Of a stretch of DNA of 64,000 nucleotides, positions 57,912 through 64,000 are shown in pieces (position 1 is the stretch's first letter; the number at the start of each line of letters is the position of its first letter). Made by a program: the position numbers and the translations under genes. Origin of the DNA: Terriglobia bacterium (lineage in GTDB: Bacteria > Acidobacteriota > Terriglobia > Terriglobales > Acidobacteriaceae); NCBI GenBank assembly GCA_020073215.1, contig JAIQFO010000011.1, forward strand, positions 62,001-126,000, written 5' to 3'. The notes below the pieces were generated by a model. That model saw only the letters and a program-made list of their open reading frames with translations. It did not search any database and had not been told where the DNA came from.

Positions 57912-58234
57912 CGTCCGCGGGTCCGAATCCGGCTGCATCCGAGGAGACTTTCACCGCCAGTCGCTGGACGCGGGGAAATCTGATTTTCCCCACCCGCATC
58001 GTGGTCGGCCCACTGCGCGTGAGCCGTGTGAAGCGGCGTTGGTTTGGCAGCAGTGAGGAGAGCATCTCGATCTCCCAGGTTGCGTCAGTGAAGATTTCGA
58101 CGGGGATGATCTGGTCGGATATTGTGATTGAGTCGACCGGAGGTACCGATCCCATCACCAGTCACGGCCATCGCAAAGCCGACGCGTTGCGCATCCGCGA
58201 TTTGGTGGAGACCTATCAAGTCCGGTCGCGTTGA
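57902..58234 (+). CDS. Small PH-domain-like protein embedded in the nuo run
   Basis: 110 residues from ATG 57902, overlapping nuoA by 10 bases. A beta-rich single domain: FTASRWTRGNLIFPTRIVVG, RWFGSSEESISISQVASVKI and DIVIESTGGTDPI (quoted in parts), then a helix KADALRIRDLVETYQ. The overall strand layout suggests a bacterial PH-like (bPH) fold. No complex I role is known to me. The overlap implies co-translation with nuoA. Confidence 0.55.
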   Translation: MGVTSAGPNPAASEETFTASRWTRGNLIFPTRIVVGPLRVSRVKRRWFGSSEESISISQVASVKISTGMIWSDIVIESTGGTDPITSHGHRKADALRIRDLVETYQVRSR

Positions 58235-58243
58235 AGGAGTCAA

Positions 58244-58660
58244 ATGACGCCTTCCAAAAAGGAGCCTCCTAATAAGAAGAAGCCTTCCAAGAAGAAGCCT
58301 TCTCAAAAGAAGCGTCGGCGCATGAGCCGAGACGAGGTTGTCCGACTTGTGGAATTATTCGAGGGAGAGGTCAACAACGGAGGCTTTCACCAATTCTTTT
58401 ACAATTCCACGGGAAACGAGACGGCTGAAATCATTCAAGCGCTTGAGACGATCGGTGCCAGAAAGGTGGCGGATGTTGTCAGGAGAGCAGCGGGCAAATT
58501 TCCCGGAGGGATGCCGCCGAAAGATCGGTTCGCGAGACAGGATCTCTTGCTTGACCGCATCGATCCAGAGATAAAAGTCTTCGACGAACTGGATAACGAG
58601 TTTTACTCTGATCCAGGGGACCTGCAAGCGCTGTTGGAAAGATACGCGGGCTCGGTTTAG
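58244..58660 (+). CDS. DUF4375/DMP19-like protein
   Basis: 138 residues. A Lys/Pro-rich N-tail (about 1-26, built on the repeat KKKPSKKKPS) precedes a compact domain with the signature NNGGFHQFFYNSTG (about 45-58) and KVADVVRRAAGKFPG. This NGGFxQFF motif is that of the DUF4375/DMP19 group; DMP19 is a DNA-mimic protein in Neisseria, but most relatives are uncharacterised. It lies where nuoB would normally be, nine bases after the PH-like gene. Its base composition looks lower in GC than the nuo genes. Confidence 0.65.
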   Translation: MTPSKKEPPNKKKPSKKKPSQKKRRRMSRDEVVRLVELFEGEVNNGGFHQFFYNSTGNETAEIIQALETIGARKVADVVRRAAGKFPGGMPPKDRFARQDLLLDRIDPEIKVFDELDNEFYSDPGDLQALLERYAGSV

Positions 58661-58789
58661 AGCAGTTCCGCATGAGTTTTGTTAACATTCGCGCCACTCG
58701 TGATGACGGTCATTGACGGTAACGGCAACCAACTGTTACAAGTGAAAGTTTGTTAATCGTTGAACGGTTTTTGTAAAGATAGACCTTGC

Positions 58790-59506
58790 ATGGCTGAGGA
58801 AATTAAATCGCCTGCTCCACCACCGCCGCCGGAAGGTGAGAAGAAGCCGGCGGCGGAAAAGACCGCGGCCGCGGCGCCCGCCGCGCCTGCGAAGCCTGCT
58901 GACCCCGCGAAACCTGCCGTTCCGGCGGCAAAGCCTGCTGCTCCGGCCGCAACACCTGCTGCGCCTGCCGCGAAGCCTGCCGCTCCGGCCAAGCCCGCGG
59001 GTCCGGTTCCGATGCCTTGGACCTCGCCGCTGGTGGAAAAATACAAGAGCCAATACGGCTCGGGCCTCGACGCGCAGACCTATCTCGGGCAGAACTACTT
59101 CAGCGTTGACCGCTCGCTGATTCCCAACCTCCTGCGCCTGCTGCGCGACGAAGAACAGTTCGACTACTGCGTCGATATCACCGCCGTGCATTATCCGAAG
59201 CGCGAAAAGCAATTCGACCTGATATGGACCCTTTATTCTTTCCCGCGCAACCAGCGGGTGCGAGTGAAAACGCAGATCGCCGACGGCGCCGCGATCTCTT
59301 CCAGTGTCGCCATCTGGCCGACGGCGAACTGGCTGGAGCGCGAAGTCTATGACATGTTCGGGATCAAATTCGACGGACATCCCGGCCTGAAGCGCATTCT
59401 GCTGCCTGACGGCTGGAAAGGCTTCCCCCTGCGCAAGGATTACGGCATCCTGCAGCAAGATCAAGAGTGGGTGCAGATCAACCTCGGAATCGAGAGCGGA
59501 CAATGA
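58790..59506 (+). CDS. nuoC: NADH-quinone oxidoreductase subunit C, with Ala/Pro/Lys-rich extension
   Basis: 238 residues from ATG 58790. Residues 1-84 are a low-complexity stretch of APAKPA-type repeats (KPAAPAKPAGPVPMPW at its end). The conserved NuoC domain follows (about 85-230): FDYCVDITAVHYPKREKQF, RVKTQIADGA, WLEREVYDMFGIKFDGHPGLKRILLPDGW (quoted in parts), the last being the 30-kDa subunit signature. It is a peripheral subunit of complex I. The extension is not part of the usual protein and may be a flexible linker. Confidence 0.92.
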   Translation: MAEEIKSPAPPPPPEGEKKPAAEKTAAAAPAAPAKPADPAKPAVPAAKPAAPAATPAAPAAKPAAPAKPAGPVPMPWTSPLVEKYKSQYGSGLDAQTYLGQNYFSVDRSLIPNLLRLLRDEEQFDYCVDITAVHYPKREKQFDLIWTLYSFPRNQRVRVKTQIADGAAISSSVAIWPTANWLEREVYDMFGIKFDGHPGLKRILLPDGWKGFPLRKDYGILQQDQEWVQINLGIESGQ

Positions 59507-60156
59507 CGATCGGGGTGATTCCGAGGCTAACGAGCGTTGCAGCCGCATTGACAGTAGGGATGTGCGCGGTCAACGTAACTGCAGAAACTCAAGCGGAATC
59601 AGTTCCCGTAAAGGAGACTCGAACTGCGACGGTCCGCATCATTCCGGTTTACGTCGTAAATGGTGACGAACTCGGAAATGACGTTGACGTCGATCTGTTT
59701 CAGTCGCGAGGTGAAAAGACGAACTTTGCTGAGCGCTTTCATCGGGGATCGGCAACGGAAATTCCGTATGGCACCTATACGGCACGCATTCACGTTCGTG
59801 GTTTTCCGTCCGTTGAACGCGTTGTGAAAATCGGTCAACCTAATGCCGCGGTTGTTGTTGGTCTCCAGATAGCGGTCGAAGGCCATATCCCGACGTCCGA
59901 TATCTCTGGTCGAATCCGAGGCATCGATCCGGCTGCTGGGTCCGTTCGGGTGCGACTTGCGGGCGTCTATTCGGATGATGTTTTTGACGCTGAAGCAAAG
60001 GCGGAGGAATTCTTCTTCGGTACCGTTCCCCACGGGCATTACATTCTTGCGGTAACACAGGCTGGAAGAACTCTAGGCACTAGAGCGATTAAGGTGCCGT
60101 CAGAGTCCCCGATCGTGATCGAAATCTTTGACACGAAATCAGGCGCGTCGAAATGA
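59503..60156 (+). CDS. Secreted carboxypeptidase-regulatory-like protein between nuoC and nuoD
   Basis: 217 residues from ATG 59503, overlapping the nuoC TGA (ATGA). A signal-peptide-like start ([20 protein letters not shown]) is followed by two beta-rich modules: [22 protein letters not shown] (quoted in part) and [18 protein letters not shown]. The modules look like CarboxypepD_reg units. The base composition looks lower in GC than neighbours. It has no known place in complex I. It could be a late insertion that kept translational coupling. Confidence 0.65.
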   Translation: MTIGVIPRLTSVAAALTVGMCAVNVTAETQAESVPVKETRTATVRIIPVYVVNGDELGNDVDVDLFQSRGEKTNFAERFHRGSATEIPYGTYTARIHVRGFPSVERVVKIGQPNAAVVVGLQIAVEGHIPTSDISGRIRGIDPAAGSVRVRLAGVYSDDVFDAEAKAEEFFFGTVPHGHYILAVTQAGRTLGTRAIKVPSESPIVIEIFDTKSGASK

Positions 60157-60160
60157 AAAG

Positions 60161-61315
60161 ATGAACGACCCGATCACAACTCGCTCCCACCTCGATCTCG
60201 AGACTCCAGACAAGACATATCTGGATTCGAACGAACTCATCATCAATATGGGGCCGCAGCATCCGGCGACGCACGGCGTATTGCGCGTCATCCTGAAGCT
60301 CGACGGCGAAAAAGTTCTCGGCACCGAGTGCGTCATCGGATACCTGCATCGCGGCGTGGAAAAAATCGCCGAGAACCGCACCTACACGATGTTCAATCCT
60401 TACGTCGACCGGATGGATTACGTCGCCGCCGTATCGAACGGCCTCGGCTACTGCGAAGCGGTCGAGAAGTTGCTGAATGTCGAAGCGCCGGCGCGGGCGA
60501 AATATATTCGCGTGATTCTGACCGAACTGAACCGCATCGCCAGCCACCAGCTTTGGCTGGGGACGCACGCGCTCGATATCGGCGCCATGACGCCGCTGTT
60601 CTACACCTTCCGCGACCGGGAAGAGATTCTCAAGATTTTCGAAAAATACTGCGGCGCCCGCCTGACCACCCATGCCTTCCGCATTGGCGGTTGCCAATAT
60701 GAGACGTACGCCGGCTTCGAGCAGGACGTAAAGACCTTTCTGACTTTTTTCGCGCCCAAGATCGACGAATACGAAGCGCTGCTTACCGGCAACCGCATCT
60801 GGCTGGAACGCACCAAGAATGTCGGCGTGATTTCGGGCGCCGATTGCATTGCGCTGGGCGTAACCGGCCCGGTGCTGCGCGCCAGCGGCGTGAAGTGGGA
60901 TCTGCGCAAAGCCCAGCCCTACGCCGCTTACTCCGATTTCGATTTCGAAATTCCAACCGGCGAGAACGGCGACACCTTTGACCGGTACATGGTCCGCATA
61001 ATCGAAATGCGGCAGTCGATGCGCATCATCGAGCAAGCCGTCAACGGTATCCCGGAAGGCCCGATCATGGGCAAAGTGCCCAAGGTGATCAAGCCGCCGG
61101 TGGGCGAAATCTATCATTCCATCGAAGCGCCGAAGGGCGAGCTCGGATATTTCATCGTCAGCGACGGCTCGACCCAGCCCTACCGCGTGCGCGTGCGTCC
61201 GCCCTCGTTCGTCAATTTGCAGGCGCTCGACGTTATGGTGCGCGGAATGTTGGTGGCTGACGTGGTCGCCGTCATTGGCACGCTCGATATCGTGCTCGGC
61301 GAGGTGGACCGCTGA
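60161..61315 (+). CDS. nuoD: NADH-quinone oxidoreductase subunit D
   Basis: A 384-residue peripheral subunit that forms part of the quinone-binding site next to N2. From ATG 60161: [22 protein letters not shown] (quoted in part) near the N-terminus, [39 protein letters not shown], and the C-terminal VDPDDP-like [12 protein letters not shown]. The reading frame upstream to 60128 overlaps the preceding gene and was not used. The start lies four bases after the previous stop; its stop overlaps nuoH by one base. Confidence 0.96.
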   Translation: MNDPITTRSHLDLETPDKTYLDSNELIINMGPQHPATHGVLRVILKLDGEKVLGTECVIGYLHRGVEKIAENRTYTMFNPYVDRMDYVAAVSNGLGYCEAVEKLLNVEAPARAKYIRVILTELNRIASHQLWLGTHALDIGAMTPLFYTFRDREEILKIFEKYCGARLTTHAFRIGGCQYETYAGFEQDVKTFLTFFAPKIDEYEALLTGNRIWLERTKNVGVISGADCIALGVTGPVLRASGVKWDLRKAQPYAAYSDFDFEIPTGENGDTFDRYMVRIIEMRQSMRIIEQAVNGIPEGPIMGKVPKVIKPPVGEIYHSIEAPKGELGYFIVSDGSTQPYRVRVRPPSFVNLQALDVMVRGMLVADVVAVIGTLDIVLGEVDR

Positions 61316-62607
61316 TGCCCAATTTCATCATGTCCTATCTGGGCAGCACGGTGACGCCCGGGGAAGCGGGGAACCAGTTCTGGGCGCTGATCTATGTGCT
61401 CATCATTTTCGCGGGCGTGTCGGTGGCCGTGATTTGCATGAACTGGCTGGAGCGCAAGGCGCTGGCGCACTTCCAGGTTCGCCTCGGCCCCATGCGCGTA
61501 GGCCCGCACGGACTGCTGCAGCCCATTGCCGACGCGCTCAAGCTGATGCTGAAAGAAGACATCATCCCCGCCGAAGCTGACCAGTTCGTTTTCTGGGTGG
61601 CGCCGCTGATCGGGCTGCTGGCGGCGTTCACCGTCTATACGGTGATCCCGTTTGGCCCTTCGCAGGCAGTCAGCGACATGAATATCGGCATCCTGTTCAT
61701 GCTCGGGGTTTCATCACTCGGCGTGCTCGGAATTGTCGTCGCGGGATGGGCTTCGAACTCGCACTATCCGTTAATCGGCGCCCTGCGATCGAGCGCGCAG
61801 ATGGTGTCTTATGAAGTCGCCATGGGACTGGCCGTGGTCTCGGCCATCCTGATGACCAGCCTGAACACCAGCGGCACCGGTACGCTGAGCATGATCGGCA
61901 TTGTGCAGGCGCAACAGCAGCAGGGCGTCTGGTTCCTCTTCAAATTTTTCCCGCTCGGCCTGATCGCCTTCGTAATTTTTGCAATCGCCATGGTCGCCGA
62001 GGTCAACCGAGCGCCCTTTGACCTGGCCGAGGCGGAATCGGAACTGACGGCCGGATTCCACACCGAATACAGCGGCCTGCGCTGGTCGTTGTTCATGCTG
62101 GCTGAATACGCGGCCATGATTGCTGTCTCTTCGATTGCGGTCACGCTCTGGCTCGGGGGATGGATGCGTCCGTTCCCGAATCTGCTGCACGCGCCGGCGT
62201 GGGACTTTATCTTCTCCCTGTTTCCCGGGCTCACATTCGGCGGCCTGGCGGCGATTGCGTTGATCGGCGCGGCGCGTATGCCGGCGCATTCCTTCTTCAA
62301 GATTCAGCGGATCGGGCTGGCGGTATTCGCGGCGCTGCTTGGCTTCATTGCGCTGCTCCTGCTGGTGATCGCGGTTGCGGGCCGTTCCGGAGACACGACC
62401 GTGGCGGCCAGGTTCCGCGACGGCATCGATTACGTCTATTGGTTCGTTCTGAAAGTTGCCGTCTTCATGTATTTATTTATCTGGTACCGCGCCACCTGGC
62501 CCCGCTACCGCTTCGACCAGTTGATGCGGGTCGGATGGAAAGTGCTGCTGCCGATTTCGCTTGGCGTGCTGATTCTGACTGCGGCCGTGGGGGTGATCGT
62601 TAAATGA
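61315..62607 (+). CDS. nuoH: NADH-quinone oxidoreductase subunit H
   Basis: A 430-residue membrane subunit (ND1 homologue) that helps form the quinone chamber. Eight or so helices; conserved loops include WLERKALAHFQVRLGPMRVGPHGLLQPIADALKL (quoted in part) and AEVNRAPFDLAEAESELTAGFHTEYSG (quoted in part), the latter with acidic residues important for coupling. The residues EADQFVFW.. are slightly diverged. It overlaps nuoD and nuoJ at its two ends (1 and 4 bases), so translation is coupled. nuoI, normally next, is absent. Confidence 0.96.
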   Translation: MPNFIMSYLGSTVTPGEAGNQFWALIYVLIIFAGVSVAVICMNWLERKALAHFQVRLGPMRVGPHGLLQPIADALKLMLKEDIIPAEADQFVFWVAPLIGLLAAFTVYTVIPFGPSQAVSDMNIGILFMLGVSSLGVLGIVVAGWASNSHYPLIGALRSSAQMVSYEVAMGLAVVSAILMTSLNTSGTGTLSMIGIVQAQQQQGVWFLFKFFPLGLIAFVIFAIAMVAEVNRAPFDLAEAESELTAGFHTEYSGLRWSLFMLAEYAAMIAVSSIAVTLWLGGWMRPFPNLLHAPAWDFIFSLFPGLTFGGLAAIALIGAARMPAHSFFKIQRIGLAVFAALLGFIALLLLVIAVAGRSGDTTVAARFRDGIDYVYWFVLKVAVFMYLFIWYRATWPRYRFDQLMRVGWKVLLPISLGVLILTAAVGVIVK

Positions 62608-63209
62608 ACCCCGCAATGACAATGACAACGACCTCAGCCCTGAATTCAGGCATGGCTCCGGTCGCGACTCCGTGGTTCTTCTATGTGCTGGCCGGACTGG
62701 CCGTTGCCAGCGGCCTGGCGGTCATCACGCGGCGAAACGCCGTGCATTCGGCACTGGCACTGATCGTGACTTTGCTCTCGGTGGCCGGCCTCTACCTGAT
62801 GTTGTATGCCCCGTTCGTCGCTGGCGTGCAGATCATTGTGTACGCCGGCGGCATCATGGTGTTGTTCCTGTTCGTGATCATGCTGGTGAATATCGAACGC
62901 GCCACCAAAGACCGGCAATTCAATCGCATCTGGCCGGTAGGATTGGCGGCATCGTGCGCGTTGCTGGCGCTGTTTGTGTCTGTGATCGTAAAAGGCAAGG
63001 CGCTGTTGAACGACCCCACGACCGGCAAAGTGCTGTGGCCGGATCCGGTGAACAGGCTGGCCGAATCCTCCAACACGCAGCAGGTTGCCGCGTTGCTATA
63101 CGGAGAAGGCGGCAGGATGGGTCAATATACGTTCGCCTTCGAGATCGCCTCCTTGCTGCTGCTGGTGGCGATTCTGGGCGCGGTGATCATGACGAAGAAG
63201 AAGATTTGA
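62604..63209 (+). CDS. nuoJ: NADH-quinone oxidoreductase subunit J
   Basis: A 201-residue membrane subunit (ND6 homologue) with five hydrophobic segments. Conserved AVHSALALIVTLLSVAGLYLML..AGVQIIVYAGGIMVLFLFVIML (quoted in parts) holds the Tyr/Gly-rich helix. The N-terminus (MTMTTTSALNSG) is unusually polar and Thr-rich. ATG 62604 overlaps the nuoH stop. A heptad repeat array separates it from nuoK. Confidence 0.94.
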   Translation: MNPAMTMTTTSALNSGMAPVATPWFFYVLAGLAVASGLAVITRRNAVHSALALIVTLLSVAGLYLMLYAPFVAGVQIIVYAGGIMVLFLFVIMLVNIERATKDRQFNRIWPVGLAASCALLALFVSVIVKGKALLNDPTTGKVLWPDPVNRLAESSNTQQVAALLYGEGGRMGQYTFAFEIASLLLLVAILGAVIMTKKKI

Positions 63210-63218
63210 AACCCGGCA

Positions 63219-63337
63219 ATTAGCACTTAGCAATTAGCACTTAGCCAATTCGGGTTCCTGCCGGGATCGGCGCGATCGATCAGGAGCCAAATGCTAAGTG
63301 CCAAATGCTAAGTGCTAAAAGCTAAGTGCTAAGTGCG
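63219..63337. repeat. Heptad array in inverted arms between nuoJ and nuoK
   Basis: Left arm: CACTTAG CAATTAG CACTTAG. Right arm: CTAAGTG CCAAATG CTAAGTG CTAAAAG CTAAGTG CTAAGTG. A GC-richer loop (about 63250-63290) lies between, containing CGGGTTCCTGCCGG and GGCGCGATCGATC. CTAAGTG is the exact reverse complement of CACTTAG, so the arms could fold into a large stem inside the operon mRNA. Confidence 0.85.
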
Positions 63338-63347
63338 GGAGTTAACT

Positions 63348-63656
63348 ATGGCTGAGATCACTACACTCCACTATCTCGTCGTAGCCGCGGCACTGTTCGT
63401 GCTGGGAGTGATCGGTGTGCTTACGCGCCGCAACGTGGTGATTGTGCTGATGTCGATCGAGTTGATCCTGAACGCGGTGAACCTGAACCTGGTGGCGTTC
63501 TCGCGCATGTGGGGAAACCTGCATGGACAGTTGTTCGCAATCTTCATCGTGGTAGACGCCGCCGCCGAAGCCGCCGTAGGCCTCGGCATTTTGATCGCCT
63601 TTTTCCGTAATAGGGAGACGATCAATGTGGACGAGATTGATTTGTTGAAATGGTAG
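63348..63656 (+). CDS. nuoK: NADH-quinone oxidoreductase subunit K
   Basis: A 102-residue three-helix subunit (ND4L homologue) from ATG 63348. [45 protein letters not shown] (quoted in part) carries the conserved Glu in the second helix, and [20 protein letters not shown] the third helix. It is placed after the heptad array and before nuoL. A complex I proton-channel element. Confidence 0.95.
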   Translation: MAEITTLHYLVVAAALFVLGVIGVLTRRNVVIVLMSIELILNAVNLNLVAFSRMWGNLHGQLFAIFIVVDAAAEAAVGLGILIAFFRNRETINVDEIDLLKW

Positions 63657-63660
63657 AGAG

Positions 63661-63729
63661 CAGCAGTTAGCACTTGGCACTTAGCTTTAGCCTTTAGCAG
63701 TTGTCATTCTGAGCGAAGCGAAGAACCTA
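63661..63729. repeat. Heptad run plus half hairpin repeat before nuoL
   Basis: AGCAGTT AGCACTT GGCACTT is followed by AGCTTTAGCCTTTAGCAG. From 63702, TTGTCATTCTGAGCGAAGC with GAAGAACC ends exactly at the nuoL ATG. This is one arm of the CCTGAGCGAAGC family with no partner; the 3' end may form part of the translation start. Confidence 0.8.
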
Positions 63730-64000
63730 TGCATTCCGCGGCCGACAACGTGTTCTTTTTTCTCCCGCATATCTGGCTCATTCCGCTGCTGCCAGCATTC
63801 GGTGCGGTGACAATGTTTTTCTTCGGCCGCAGTATTTCGAAACGCGCCGTGAATGCCGTATGCGTCGGCGTGGTCGTCCTGGCGTTTGTGTTCGCCTGCT
63901 TTACGGTCGTCGACTACACGCACTTCGCGCACGGCACGGGACAACCCTTCGAGAAAATTGTTTACACCTGGCTGGGCAGCGGCGACGGCCATCTGAACTT
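63729..64000 (+). CDS. nuoL: NADH-quinone oxidoreductase subunit L, 5' part
   Basis: The first 90 codons are visible; the gene continues past the window. From ATG 63729: HSADNVFFFLPHIWLIPLLPAF, AVTMFFFGRSISKRAVNAVC and VVDYTHFAHGTGQPFEKIVYTWLGSG (quoted in parts) match the first two helices and loop of NuoL/ND5, the largest antiporter-like subunit. The start codon is the tail of a hairpin-repeat arm, with no normal ribosome site; a GTG at 63750 is an alternative. Identity rests on these segments plus operon position. Confidence 0.85.
   Translation, partial: MHSAADNVFFFLPHIWLIPLLPAFGAVTMFFFGRSISKRAVNAVCVGVVVLAFVFACFTVVDYTHFAHGTGQPFEKIVYTWLGSGDGHLN

Noticed and set aside
63219..63337. CRISPR or retron-like origin of the heptad arrays
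   Set aside because: No reverse transcriptase, cas gene or spacer organisation; the period is seven bases.

Overview
The window looks like chromosomal DNA of an Acidobacteriota member (Terriglobia/Koribacter-like). This is inferred from the high-GC coding style, bacillithiol-type BshA, a bactofilin, a zinc-finger anti-sigma/sigma pair, several small secreted carboxypeptidase-regulatory-like proteins, and several families of palindromic intergenic repeats. There is no prophage, transposase, cas gene or plasmid function. Confidence is good for phylum-level placement and low below class.

Layout. 1-9.7 kb: an exopolysaccharide locus with a GT2 glycosyltransferase, a GT4, an O-antigen ligase/polymerase-type membrane protein, a putative polysaccharide deacetylase-like protein, an AsnB-type amidotransferase and a double-GT4 fusion. 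9.8-19.7 kb: a FUSC-like membrane protein, a VOC protein, groES-groEL under a consensus promoter and a perfect CIRCE operator, a Crp/Fnr regulator with an N-terminal Cys cluster, a tandem pair of small secreted proteins, a STAS protein and an MsbA-like ABC exporter. 19.8-34 kb: pncB, a phosphodiesterase, mazG-GNAT-OSBS/NSAR, bactofilin, the SRP RNA, an AlaX-type editing protein, a LytS-like histidine kinase and bshA. 34-40.7 kb: tRNA-Leu(UAA), a beta-lactamase-like hydrolase, secreted small proteins and the cinA-thpR-plsY-gpsA run.

40.9-45.2 kb: a compact polyamine locus containing pyruvoyl arginine decarboxylase, agmatine deiminase, N-carbamoylputrescine amidase and a deoxyhypusine-synthase-like protein. 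Together these could take arginine to putrescine and then to an aminobutylated product. 45.4-52.3 kb: a YbaK deacylase, a sigma/anti-sigma pair, a GAF-like protein, a lytic transglycosylase and a VapBC-type toxin-antitoxin module. 52.3-57.2 kb: lspA, ileS and a TonB-like protein. 57.5-64 kb: a complex I operon carrying nuoA, C, D, H, J, K and the start of nuoL. nuoB, E, F, G and I are absent and three unrelated genes are embedded.

The most distinctive non-coding signal is repeat DNA at many gene borders: heptanucleotide-periodic arrays (often as two inverted arms), long hairpins built on a CCTGAGCGAAGCGAAGG core, palindromes ending in GGTGCCCCA, and GC-rich nested hairpins. Some of these have entered coding sequence, notably the linker of the double glycosyltransferase and the N-terminus of the lytic transglycosylase. 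One abuts the nuoL start codon.
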